Assembly (NCBI GenBank): GCA_020002185.1 | Contig: CM034541.1 | Span: forward strand, 26,397,164-26,461,163 | From: Paraescarpia echinospica | Taxonomy: Eukaryota; Annelida; Polychaeta; Sabellida; Siboglinidae | Reading direction: 5' to 3' | Length of the DNA: 64,000 bases | Shown: one piece after another, positions 9,600-37,269 of the stretch | Numbering within the stretch: the stretch's first letter is position 1 | Layout of the letters: every line of letters begins with the position of its first letter | Made by a program: the position numbers and the translations under genes | The notes under the pieces: generated by a model | What the model saw: the letters and a program-made list of their open reading frames with translations, nothing else | Told to the model about the DNA's origin: nothing | Database searches by the model: none

Positions 9600-11745
9600 A
9601 ACAGTAGATTAATGTTTCTTTCAAACAATGCCCATTCATAATAATAATGACGTGACACTTTGCCTTTACTTCACATCCCTTGACCGGGCAGTCATGGGGG
9701 TGTCATGTTCAATTTGCCAATCTGCGCCTGTCTGGTATATTGGCACCTCTGCACAGCTTAGTCTGCAGTAAATTTCCACTGATTTCATCTTCTCTTACCT
9801 AGAATCTTGCCTAGCACAATAGTTTAAAAAAACTTATATTGTGACGTCTTTAATCCAGAGAAAAAATATCGTCGCTAAACTGTTGCCATGAGCGTCTCTT
9901 GCTTTCCAGGGTGTGAGTTTCAATGGGAGATAATATTGGTATTATAGTTCACATTACTCCAGCCACGTATTGTTGATGGCTAGACGCATTCAATAAATAA
10001 TTAATTATGTAACTACGTGTTGTAAAATGAGCTTAGAAGTTAATTTACACCAAGGCTAGAGACAAAAATAGTAATCTGTGTTACTGCATTATGGACTTGA
10101 CATACTTGTACAAATGGTGTTCAAAAACAACATATTAAATTACCATCATATATCTTTTGGATGACGCAACAAGCCACGCATTGTGTTGTTGCTGCCGTTG
10201 ACGCTGAAATAGGCCTGGGAACACATGCGACGTAATATTAAGTAAACACCATTTGTTTTATCTTCTACCCTACAAAAATATGCCTTCAAGTTGTGTCTTA
10301 AAGTAATATAAATATTTGTGGAATGTAATTATGTATCAATAACTTGCTAGATATGTGCTAAGAACATTGCTGATGGTAACGGTTGCAGAAAGGAACAACA
10401 GTTAGCCACGTACCTGATAATGGTTTACTGTTTGTCTTGCTATCTTGCATGGGAATTGTTAGCAGTACTCTTCTTTGGAGTAGTGGCTACCACAGTTCCC
10501 GCAAGACATGTGTGTATGGGTGGCAATTGTTAATTTAATGACTAAGTGAAATGAACCTGAAATGAATCTGAATTAAGTATACATTAGAACTGATATCCTT
10601 CTATTCAAATAATTATTTAACCGTCTCCGTCACCCTGTTCAATGCCTCTTTTGATCGCGTTTTAAGTACATTGTTCTGCTCAGTTCGGTGTGACACCCAA
10701 CGACCATAGTTGACGTCATGGAAGAAAGGGCCGCATGGGTTTAGCATGGTGCGCATGTATGCGGGATGGTGCTTCAGGCCGTACCTGAAATTGTATTATC
10801 CGAATTTAATGTTTTTAATATCACCGTAAAGATAATAATCTTACCAACAAATGAGTAGCTGGAAGCACACCGGAATTTTGTTTAATTTTGAGATATCTAA
10901 CGTATTCTAATTACTAGCAAGAGACACTATCATAGCGATGACGAAACAACGCGTGTTGACAACTAAACTTTATTCTCTCTTGTTTCCTTATGCTACAATC
11001 CTCACAGCTGTACATTTGGTTCTACCTGTTTACAGTCTCTACAGTTATTGCCGTTGGAACTACAAAAGCTTAAACTTGTAATGGGATTTCTTATTTGTTG
11101 ATATTATAATAAAGATAATAATCGTAACTACAAACATGCAACTGAATGTATCCATAATTTATTTTTAGTTTTGACACATTACTTGACAAGAGCATTACGT
11201 TTAAGTAAACACAGTTTTAAAGAAATTGAAAATTCCATTTCACTTAGTCTTTATGTGACGTTAAGTGGAAACTTAATTGAAGTTAATTGAAATTACTTGT
11301 TAATTAAATAAACCTTACTAAGCCACAAGGCAGTAACTAATACATGTGCTGCTGGATGTACAGCGGAATGGTGTTTAATTGTCGAATAACCACGTCATTG
11401 GTTTGACCAGTAAAACGTGTGTATCAGGTGCGGCGGCTATGTATGCATCTAATCGGCAACACTATATCCAACGAAGAACTCCACTTCCTCGCCTGGACAA
11501 TGCATCAAAATGTTTGTCGCTAACAATACAATCATGTAGCGTTCCTCTCCTTCCTCGGTTTTTTTTCTCACAACTGACGTCGCCAAAACGATATCATTAC
11601 GACATTAATCGCATCCAACTTGTATCATATTATTAGCGAAAAGCGTACGTGCAATCCCGCCCCTATGACAAATGCACTTTGTTGTCAACGTGCCAGTGAC
11701 GATTGTGTCAGAACGCACGTGCGTACTCTATCACGTGGTGCGTAC
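9600..11745. other. Intergenic, nothing recognised
   Basis: AT-rich sequence with no domain-bearing frame, no RNA gene and no clear tandem repeat. It lies upstream of the Pif-like promoter and could hold regulatory sites that I cannot identify. Confidence 0.45.
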
Positions 11746-11751
11746 TAAATG

Positions 11752-11842
11752 CATAAAAGTGAGGGGATTTGTGGATCTGAAGACATCTGGAGCGAGGGTG
11801 AAGATTGAACCCGTCCAGTCACTTCACACGACAGCTATTGTG
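11752..11842 (+). promoter_or_regulatory. Probable core promoter and non-coding first exon of the Pif-like gene
   Basis: CATAAAAG at 11752-11759 is a TATA-like box. About 25-30 bases further a transcription start is expected (near 11785). The sequence then runs to a strong donor, TGTG|GTAAGT, with the exon ending at 11842. The matching acceptor is AACAG at 12931-12934, eight bases upstream of the ATG at 12943. This fits a short 5' untranslated exon spliced to the signal-peptide exon. It is inferred from sequence signals only. Confidence 0.5.
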
Positions 11843-12014
11843 GTAAGTCTGGATATTTACTATTTTTGAATGAAATTTGCGGCATTCGTGTTTTGTATTT
11901 TCTTCGACCGTACTCCTTACTTTTAATTTTAGTTTGTTACTAATTTTGAGAGGGGTAACATGTGTTTGTATATCTACTTAGAGGGTGATGTTCACGAACG
12001 CTGCACTTATAATT

Positions 12015-12017
<3 letters not shown>

Positions 12018-12062
<45 letters not shown>
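12018..12062. repeat. TA dinucleotide microsatellite
   Basis: About 22 TA units in the first intron of the Pif-like gene. Confidence 0.95.
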
Positions 12063-12064
<2 letters not shown>

Positions 12065-12942
12065 TTGCATGAAACCTTAATATCACATTTTGTGGCGGCT
12101 ATATAGGTAATGATTTGAATATTGACTATATGGGGCAAAAAGGCCATACAGTAGTAGGGGAACATCGTCCATGGTCGGGAGTGCTATAGCTGTCACATAG
12201 ATATAACTACGACAGTGAGTAATTGAGTTGCAAAGGTCTATTTGAGCATAACAGTGGGTAATGAATATGTTAATGCAAACGCACTTGTTATATGCCAAAA
12301 CGACTGATTAATTAACCACGTAAGTTAAGGTTCTTGAGACGATTACGAAATAGCTGTGAATTTAGTATGCAGTACATTTCCACAATGCGTAAGTGTTTCA
12401 ATAATACCATCGTTTTGTAACATGAAATAAGTAAACACATAACTGAATGAAGTTAATTAATACATAAGATCCAATGGTGGTTTTTTTTCCCGATCCGTCG
12501 GGCAAAACGCCAGGATCTCCGCTAAAAACTGCTATATATTTTTGTGACATCGGACATTACAAATCATAATAGTTCTTTAGCTATGATAATAAACTAGGTT
12601 ATGCATCCAGTATATCAGTGTTACAGTCAAAGGATTTACACAGTGGACGGTTTCCCGAAAATAAGTAGGCCTTATGCCCAAAGCTACTTTAGCTGTATAT
12701 ATACAGTGTATATCCAAGAAAATTATCTAAGCATACCTATCCACCTTATACCACCATTGATAAGGTATAATGGTTTCACAAAGCGCGTAAACTAATCATG
12801 AATTTTGATCATAGCAATAACCTCAACATGTAACCAGTATGAAGCTGTTGTTTAATTGTCGTTGCTAAGATGTGAATTTCGATACAATAATTTTATGTTG
12901 TCGCCTATCGCTGCACGTTTCCCTCATTGAACAGTTATCAAC

Positions 12943-28885
<15,943 letters not shown>

Positions 28886-29089
28886 ATTCGGGGAAACAAA
28901 CAGTTCGACAACTGGAGGCAACTATGCGGGAGCAGAGTTATTCTACAAGGAACCGGCGTGCCTATTCTACACGCTGAATTGCAGTTTTACATGTTGCCCG
29001 TTTCGACCACGTTGCTATTGCGGATCAACATGCTAAATCTGCATACGTGTATGTGCGCTTATTGTATTGTAGCACACGAGTTTCAGGAC

Positions 29090-29095
29090 AATAAA
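29090..29095 (+). terminator. Poly(A) signal of the Pif-like gene
   Basis: AATAAA about 205 bases downstream of the stop codon at 28883-28885. No earlier AATAAA is seen after the stop. Confidence 0.65.
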
Positions 29096-29195
29096 CCTGC
29101 ATTACATCGATATTGTGTTTGTTCACTTAATGTGTTTGACGTATGCATATCTACGTACAAACAATAGTACGTGCATGCTTGCTTAAGCACAGCCA

Positions 29196-29197
29196 CG

Positions 29198-29259
<62 letters not shown>

Positions 29260-29470
29260 AATCACACAATAACTTACCAACACATGCACACAAGCACACA
29301 CGCACATAAACATATAAGCACATACACACGCTTGAACACAAACATATTTAAGCACTTGTGCACACAATCACTACCACATGCACACACGCGCGCACTCGCA
29401 AAAACACACGCACACACAGACTCACACACGCATATATATATATATATATACATACATACAGCTGTGTGTG

Positions 29471-29508
<38 letters not shown>

Positions 29509-29742
29509 AGTCTGTGTGTGTGTGTGTTTGCGCGTGCGCGCGTGTATATATACATATATATATAGCACAACATAATTAACCAACACACGCGCGCGCGATC
29601 ACACGTGTACCTACACATGCAGGTAATTGAGCACAAATGCACAAAATCACTGGCCAACACTAGCACACACGCACACACGCATAAATGGTCACACGCACAA
29701 AGCGCACACAAGCGCACTTGCACATATGCACACACACGCGCG

Positions 29743-29773
<31 letters not shown>

Positions 29774-29777
29774 CACA

Positions 29778-29832
<55 letters not shown>

Positions 29833-30035
29833 CTCAAGCAAACAAGTACACACGCAATCAATACCACACGACCGTACGCACCCAAGTACATAAACGTACA
29901 CTCACATTCACACCGACACGCACACGCAAACAAACACACACACATACACCCACACGTACACGCACACGCACACATACCCATACGCACACACGTACAGACG
30001 CATACACCCATACACGCATAACAGTCACACGCGTC
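29196..30035. repeat. CA-rich microsatellite cluster
   Basis: A composite of pure AC tracts (29196-29258, 29751-29830), TA and TG runs (29430-29560), and degenerate ACAC/GCAC sequence. It gives long His/Thr and Cys/Val frames on both strands that are not genes. The plus-strand AC and TG tracts around 29450 can pair with each other. Confidence 0.9.
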
Positions 30036-31900
30036 ATAAACGACTCATTCTTCCACTGAAGAATGTTTCACAACCAACACACACTGCTCACAATTTGGTA
30101 GGCCTGGAGAATCAGCTGATGTACTCTTCCATCGAGAGTATGTTAGGCATCATATCAAAAGCAGAACTTTAACATTTTTTGGTCACCTCTACTAACGTTG
30201 TCAACCTAGAGAACGTAGACACATCTTGAACTCTACGTTAATAACGCTTGATCGTGCGAAGGAAGATGGTAACCTTGTATTTATCTATAGTATAGATATT
30301 CCCTTCTCGTGAGACTTTCAGTTCATTAACACCGTCATTACGTCTGCAATATTTTTAATGGATGCATGGTGCCATTGGCGCATCATTTTCAAATCAAATT
30401 CTACATATGTAGAGGTTCTGCCCATGGTCACAATCATAACCAGGGAAAGTGCATATGAAACATGGGCTTAGCTATACACTGAGGAATCGACTTTCAGCTC
30501 TTTAAATAAGATCTTGAATTTGTTGAGATATGATTACCAAGTAAACATTCCCAGTGAACACACTGGTCAGAGAACAACAAGAGGTTGCAACGCTATGTTG
30601 CTGAATCATCCTGTAGGTGAATGTGTAACGAACGCTCGAGATCCAGAACAAAATTAATAATAATTATAGTAATAAACTTCTAGCACCTATATCCCCAGGA
30701 ATGTGAGCTCAGAGATGTAACATGCAAGAATAATTGAGAAAAATCATTAACAGGAGCAAGCACGAGTCATCATTGCAGGTGCCCCAAATAACAAATAACT
30801 TCACTAACTGCTACGACTAATTGCTGTCGGTGTGAAATAGTTATAACGTGTAACCAAATGCGTGTCACAAAAGCCACCGGCTCCATGGATGACTCAAGAA
30901 CCTCTACAATCTAAAGGCGCCGTTGTTATTTTAAGCGTGTACGCCGAAAATTACGCCCGTCTTTGGATTGGTCCCGTTATTCAAAAATAACACTCCGTCA
31001 ACATGGTATACTCATTATGTTTGGATTAATTTGTTCTACAGCATATTCTTTAAAATGTGTTGAAGCAATTTCGTATTATGTCAACTATCTTGGCAGTAGT
31101 GTATACAATGTGTTGACAAAGATTGCTTTTGCAGTAACATAATTTTTAAAATTCCTAAAAAATTAATTTTCAAAAGAATTCTAAAAGATTTATTGGACTT
31201 CATGAGTTAGACACACCAATGCTGATAGCGGATGTAGTGTTATAATACATTAGTTACACTCCAAAGTGTTGTAGTAATTGTTTAGCTTTAATTCCTTCAT
31301 ACAGTAGTCATTTTACTTGTTGCCATGGAAAGACATGCAATGTCGCCATCTGTCCGAGATCCGTGTCTTGGTTCAATTATCTTGACTCCGTAATGAGGCG
31401 CCACTGTATGCCACTCACAAGAGCAACTGTCCAGAACATAGTTGTACTTAGTCAGCCGTTGATCGTCCCCGCCATTGATCGTCTCCCCTAAAAAACCAGA
31501 ATCTCTCCAGATTTGCGTGTTACCCCTGTTGTGAGTTTTTGGATTAATAGACAAGATTAACATTTAGGTATCGCCGTTAGATATGGTCTCTGTCTGTTTA
31601 GAATTTACGACATTGAGCGTGACCATTGGTTAATGACAGCCCGGACGGTTAATACTGTGGAAATGATTTCGGGGGTCGGGGATTTTTCGTACGAAAATTA
31701 CAAGTATTTGACTGACACCAACTTGTCTAACCATTTGTTTGCGTAACATTGAATAACAAGTGGTTTCTTCGGGTATTTATGAAAACGGCATATTTATAAA
31801 GGTATTAAAGTGGACGTTCGTCCGACGGCCAAGTATTAATGTTATGCATCATTAATTAATTATCTATAGATGTGTGTCAGCTAATACAGGCTAAGCGATC
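30036..31900. other. Intergenic, nothing recognised
   Basis: No domain-bearing frame or repeat was recognised. The minus frame 31297-31563 (88 residues) has no match I can name. Confidence 0.45.
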
Positions 31901-31924
31901 TTGTTCTACTAACGTGTTCTATAT

Positions 31925-32153
31925 ATGGTAGTTGCATGTAAGTATCACCTGTAGAGACTTACATCAATTTTCCACAACTAGAGCCGCCAAAACTACTATC
32001 AGCGCCCTCTTTACCCTTCGTCTGGATTACTGCAACTCAGTCTTGCTCAACCTACCGTCATCTCAGACAACTCGCTTGTACAACGAGTGCAGAATAATGC
32101 CGCCAGACTACTGACACGCACCAGTAGGCATGCGTACATCACATCTATGTTAA
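31925..32153 (+). mobile_element. Non-LTR element, left part, split by the Kolobok-like element
   Basis: The plus strand encodes a late reverse-transcriptase segment: AAKTTISALFTLRLDYCNSV, then (after a 1-base shift) LVQRVQNNAARLLTRTSRHA and YITSML. It stops at the TTAA target site at 32150-32153. The rest of the same element resumes at 40183. Joining the two sides across one TTAA leaves the frame open (..TSML then KELH..LPV..), showing that the gap is an insertion. Confidence 0.8.
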
Positions 32154-32262
32154 AGGGAAACATAAGGGAACTTTTTGGTGTTAAACACCTAAAAGAGTTA
32201 ATGCAAACTAACTATTTCCAACTATAATCATATTTTTAACGTCAGTGGTTTACTAGTAAAAC
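32150..32262 (+). repeat. Left terminal inverted repeat and TTAA of the Kolobok-like element
   Basis: TTAA at 32150-32153, then about 105 bases matching the reverse complement of 40080-40182 with roughly 85-90% identity by eye. The match fades after AACGTCAGTG at about 32262. Confidence 0.8.
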
Positions 32263-32407
32263 AAACGTGAAAACACCCTCTATCAAATTTCATGAATCGC
32301 GCCATTGTTGAACAGAAAATGACGTATGCAATGCTGCGTACTTTTCTGGATTTTGTGTGTACTGGTGTCCCCCGTTGTGCTACGTTACCCACTGAGTTTA
32401 GACAAGA

Positions 32408-34115
32408 TGGCGTGTCAATACGGCTCTGATTGTTCGTCTGATGAAAATGAAATGGATTCAGAAGTAGCTGGATATCGGTTTCAACCGCAAAGACAAGGGC
32501 CAGTATTGCAAGATAGATCAGAGCGTACCGGTGATCGTAAGCACGATAAAGAAGACCCGCGGGAAGTGGAAATGCAGAGGCGACTAACAAGCTGAGACGT
32601 AACTGACTGGTGACTGGTTTCGCTGTGGAAAGTGCCAAGTTGATTTTTTGGTTCAGCGAAAGGAGTATGTCTGCTGTCAGAAAACGGCTGCGACTCGACA
32701 GCACGCAGAGCATGTCGGTGAAGGTAATTATTTATGTGTCAAGTATAAATAACTGTTCATTATGAGGTCTTATTCTCCGTGTCAGTGCCGTGGGCTCGGT
32801 ATCCGAGTGTCCAATTTTACATTTTATATGAATAACTAAGGTTTTACCTTCGCCGTTTAAAAACGGTTTCAGAAACCGAGTTCCAAATTGTCGACGGCTC
32901 TGATAGAAAACAAACAGGTTAACTGTTGTGTCCCCATTATCATATATTTACAGTAACGACTATGAATGTGTATCACCGTACGAGACAAATGTGTGGCAGT
33001 ATTAATTGTTCTTTTAATAGGCTTGATATTTAATTTTATAGAGAGGGGGTATAATTCTTGTAGGATAAATACAGAAAGACAATCCTAATCCATGCGTCTT
33101 GTGAAATTGGCTTCATTAAGTATAATAAAGCGATCGGTTTTTAGCTGAAATAATGTACAGTGGAACCTCACTTTTAAGGTCACCCTTGGGACTGGATAAA
33201 AGTGACCTTACTAGCGGTACTGATATCTATACTATATGGAGCGTGGAAATAATTGTGTACTGTCCTGAGGTGACCTTAGTTGCAAGGTGGCTGTATTACC
33301 AAGGTGACCATATAGAGAGTTCCACTGTAGTAATAACAATCCCTATTTGTTTATCAATCATGTAATACTTTCATTTAAATGCTTGGTTCTTTGTTGCAGG
33401 TGGATTACGATGCGTTACGAATGGCCACGGATTTGGTATTTTGTGTTTGGAGCAGTTAGTGCTACGAAATATACTAGCTGCTATGAATCACATTCGGTTT
33501 GATAACTGGTAACTAGACCCGCCAACGAACAAGTTAGTATATATTCATGTGTTATAACAGCAGTGAAATGTGTTGTTAAATATGTATTGACATATATCAA
33601 CAATGACGATAATACTACAGCAACCAGAACATCAAGCAAAGCAACAGTAATTTTAAAATGTATAAACATAATATGTATGAAGTTTCATAAACTGTATATA
33701 CTAGGCATAGTTAGTAGAAACCTGCCAACACTTTTTAATGTTTAATAGTAAACGACATAGGATCATTCTAGAACATTTTGAGTAGCATGCCTATGTGAGA
33801 ATTGAAGAAAAGTTCAAATGATTTCATACAAACACTGCTTGTTGATATATACCAATTTGACAACGAAATTAACTACCTCAAACCCATTTTCATACATCAC
33901 CTGCTGACAAAGTTGGTAAATTTATTTGAGCCTTATTGTATTTCAGGTCTCTCAGGTGTGCTGCATATAGACAGTTCATCTGGTGGATCCATGGTAGGCT
34001 GGGCCGAAGGGTACGGAGAGTTATACCAGCGTGTGCCAGCCATCAAATACGCATACAGTTCCGTGCACTCGATGGGACACAACATGAGGGAAACCACTTG
34101 GCATTTGAGGACTGA
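32408..34115 (+). pseudogene. P2X7 'ballast'-domain-like gene carried by the Kolobok-like element, three exons, one frame lesion
   Basis: Exons are 32408-32723, 33400-33508 and 33947-34115, with clean GT-AG borders. The start MACQYGSDCSSDENEMDSEV is followed by a charged linker. The core is DWFRCGKC (about 32614-32637), then YVCCQ, then CVTNGHGFGILCLEQLVLR in exon 2, and AAYRQFIWWIHGRLGRRVRR with VIPAC in exon 3. This order of CxxC, CC, a GF...CL...VLR box and YRQF..W..GRLG matches the zinc-binding intracellular 'ballast' domain of vertebrate P2X7, which also occurs without a channel in many invertebrate proteins. No P2X channel part is present. The first frame ends at a TGA (32593-32595), and the core lies one frame over, so one indel near 32595-32610 breaks this copy. 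Exon joins 1-2 and 2-3 keep frame. Confidence 0.75.
33158..33327. mobile_element. pogo/Tigger-type miniature element with TA duplication
   Basis: 170 bases bounded by CAGTGGAACCTC at the left and GAGTTCCACTG at the right, which are inverted copies, with TA on each side (33156-33157, 33328-33329). There is no coding capacity. It lies in intron 1 of the ballast-domain gene. Confidence 0.8.
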
Positions 34116-34212
34116 ACTAGACTGAACCAGAGGATACCCTTGTCACTTTATACAAAACTATGGCTGTAGTGGAAATTAAAAACAAGTCCCTTTAAACGTC
34201 CGTGTCAATTGT

Positions 34213-34265
34213 CAATCGATTTGTAAATAAATAGTTGGATTGACTATTTATTTACAAATCGATTG
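34213..34265. terminator. Perfect 23-bp palindrome with AATAAA on both strands between convergent genes
   Basis: The arms 34213-34235 and 34243-34265 are exact reverse complements with a 7-base loop (TGGATTG). The left arm carries AATAAA on the plus strand (34226-34231) and the right arm carries it on the minus strand. The minus-strand transposase stop codon (34244-34246) lies in the right arm. The plus-strand ballast gene stops at 34115, about 100 bases away. The layout fits a shared, two-way poly(A)/termination element for the two transposon genes. Confidence 0.7.
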
Positions 34266-35723
34266 CCTCTTGATGCCAGTAGATCATGTTTCATTGGCTT
34301 GGGCATATCTGCCCCAAGGACATAAATTCCAGTTGGGACAGTGATTCCTGGCAGCTCCAGATTTCTCACAAAGACATCATTCACTCTTTCCATCCGCATG
34401 GGCAGGTGGGTTTGCAGGTAATTCTGCTGCTGTGTTGTCTTCCGCAGCACCCACTGCTTGCGCCTTCTTGACCAGATAACCGCCACGTTAACAGGGTTGT
34501 CTGCACTAGGGCGTGGTCGGAAGTTCCATGCCAAAGCAGACAGCTTGAGCTATGCTTTCGTCCCTATAATAAACAGGACATAACATATTGTAATACAATT
34601 TTTACTAACAAAAAGCAACAAACCCATCAGCATCTATATCTTGTTAGCAAGCTGTTGTGAATTACTTTCCTTACGACTGGTCGGCTTTCAGTGAATTTTG
34701 AAACGCCTTTTTCAAAATGACAATAATGTGTAAATATGTCTTCTATGATTGCACTCGGTAATCGTGTTTTAAAATGTTGACTGAATCGTACTCAAATGGC
34801 CAAGTATTCATAACCACACATTGAAAAATAATATTAATCCTTACAAACAAGGCATCCCATTATGACATTCCTCCACAATTGCATTTATCATCACTTGTTG
34901 TTGTCATGTACTATCTTATATACGGTATATACAGTGGCTGTATTTTGTTATTCTTACTATAATATGGAGAATGTATTACACAAAAATAAGTGAATACAGT
35001 TGTGAAGTATTCACACAATCTCTGTGACTTAGTTAACACCTGTCAGTCCTGTCCATTCAACCACCATTCTCCTCTGGGAAGTATTGAGCCCCACACAGCA
35101 TATACTACGAAAATATTATCACTGCCAGGTACTCATTTATATATCAGAGTGAACTGGAGCAATATGGAGTGAACAAAACTCCACAAGCTTTGAAATGGCA
35201 GAGACTTAAGAGTCTGATGATCTAACCACTATGTTACCATGCCACAATATGTTAGTGGTGCTATTGTTAGAATGACTGAGGTCAATTGTTTTACAACTAA
35301 ATACTTATTGCAATGTATGACTTCTGTCCTACCTTCATAGAAGAAATTCTGTCTTTTGGGGCAGTTCTTGAGCAGGTAACTGTGAAATACTTCAAGTTGT
35401 CCAGTGTGGCAGTACTTTGTCGGTGGGGAAGGGCTTACAGAACATGTTGTGATGTAATGGTGGAAGCAGGAGCAACCCTCTTCGTGGAATCTGTAAAACA
35501 TGACATTGTGTTTGTGCACTATTACGGTAAATAATTTGCTAAATTATCACATTACAGAAAAAAGATAATGTACAATTCATTTTTTTTTCAAACAAGACAT
35601 CAGCAAGAGTTTCCATGTGAATAATGCAGTACATACCGACTTGATGCGATGTGCAGTAGACTTGCATGATGTTGTAGGCACTGGGGACAGCGGAATGCGA
35701 GTGGACAATGGTTGTGTAATGGT
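34244..35723 (-). pseudogene. C-terminal exons of the Kolobok-type transposase
   Basis: Three probable minus-strand exons: 35723-35637 (STRIPLSPVPTTSCKSTAHR, flanked by TTGCAG and GTATGT), one ending at 35333 (HTGQLEVFHSYLLKNCPKRQ, donor GAAG|GTAGGA), and 34563-34244 (LSALAWNFRPRPS, then RRKQWVLRK, stop TAG in the palindrome). The HTG-LEVFHS-LLKYCPKR motif followed by an ALDHN-like box is typical of multi-copy transposase proteins; the Glu of LEVFH may be the third catalytic acid. An in-frame TAG just before LKLSALAWN, and no visible first two acidic boxes, show that the copy is dead. It belongs with the THAP piece at 39.7-40.0 kb. Confidence 0.65.
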
Positions 35724-36229
35724 CTGCAATAGAGACAGATATTAAATAAAGATCATGTCTGGATTACTTATGGAGTGGTTGTTATCATTAATAATACGGT
35801 CATTTAGTGGGTCATTCTATGTGAAGGTAACCAATACTTCTGATATTGGTTGCACTCATCTCTTCAGTTTTTGAATAATCAATTTGGTGATATCCCTTGA
35901 GAAGATGAACAAGAAACCGAAATAGGAGCCTCCCAGCTCCAGTAATTTTGGGGCTACAGCAATTAGACATTTAGAACGTCAATTTGTAATTACATTGAGT
36001 TTAAAAATTAAATAAAACAATCAGTATTTCAAATGTTAATATATATTGCAAGCCCTTAGGCAACTATGAATAACGCTTGGAAATGACTGGATACTGCGGT
36101 AACTCTATAAATGTTGATGTCCACAAGCAACATACAACATCATGCAGTATTAAAACAGTGTTGTGCTTAATTTTGGCACGGATCTCTAAGGTTAAAGCTT
36201 ACCAAATAAATTTGTTGAATATGCGATCC

Positions 36230-36432
36230 GACTTAGGCGAAGAAAACACATTATCTCGGATCAAATGGACCGACTCAGTTATTCCGAGTAAGTCGAAGAT
36301 CCGACTTACATAATCCGATTTACACGAAGATTTTTATGGGAAATGCATTACAAATCAACCGTTCCTCGGAATTCTGTCCGAGTTTTGCAAAGATCCGACT
36401 TAGGGGAATCCAACTTAGGCGAGGTTTACTGC
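36230..36432. mobile_element. Probable pogo-like miniature element remnant
   Basis: The right edge read inward is CAGTAAACCTCGCCTAAGTT with repeated AAGTCGGATC boxes, which resembles pogo/Tigger ends. GATCCGACTTAGGCGAAG near the left side is an inverted copy of this motif, but a clean left terminus and TA duplication are not seen. Confidence 0.45.
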
Positions 36433-37269
36433 ATTTACAATGATTTCTTATATAAATTTACATTTATAAATGATAAACGTCCCAGTACACACACAAAGGG
36501 TTTAAGCACCTGACAACACCTGGGTGACATGAATCCAGGTTGGATTCCTTTGTTCATCATTTCTCTTATATGCTCTTTCAGTCCCTAAATTCCCTATTTA
36601 CACTAGTTTTATTACCAGCCTAAAACCTGACTGGTAATTGCAATTGGTACCTGTCAACCAAGAGGTTTATGGAGAAGTGGGTTTGAAGGATTTGATCTTT
36701 GTTGCATCTTAAGTGATGGATGTGCTAATTACCTGTATTGCAGATTAGGTTTTCAAAGTAATTATTTTTAATGATTTGTTAAAATTAGAAACAGGTGGAG
36801 AATTTGCGAATACAAAACATAACACATTTTAATGTATATATATTGATTGAATTTCAACATCATCAAAGTGACACTTATTCACTGGCATTTAAATCAATTA
36901 CAAGACAACACATTTTTTAAAATCATAAAGAATAACCTCACACACTTTATTTTAACACAAAAGTATTTTTATAATATCTAAAATAGTAATAATAATATAA
37001 ACAGTGTGTTACGTTTTTATACAGTTACAATGTGTCCGTTACTTTCTTTTCTCTAACTATAACAAGATAGCTGTGCATCTGGAGCCTACGAATGTTTGTA
37101 AAATCAAATTACAGTTGTTAAATTGTCAATTATCTTCTTCTTCTTCTTCCAATACACGCCTAGCCTCAACATGCTGAGGATACAGGCGGTGCCGTGGCTT
37201 GGCAGGCGAACAGGAAATTTTTGTTTTGTTTTTAGAGTGCAATATATAAGAACACAAATTATCGTGTAA

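Noticed and set aside
9224..9658. Poly-Val/poly-Thr/poly-Leu frames
   Set aside because: Translation of an ACT/ACC microsatellite.
29083..30059. His/Thr-rich and Cys/Val-rich frames up to 245 residues
   Set aside because: Translations of the CA-rich microsatellite cluster on both strands.
33802..34125. 107-residue plus frame ending in WHLRTELD
   Set aside because: It overlaps exon 3 of the ballast-domain gene in another frame. The spliced frame gives the recognisable AAYRQF..WWIHGRLG motif.
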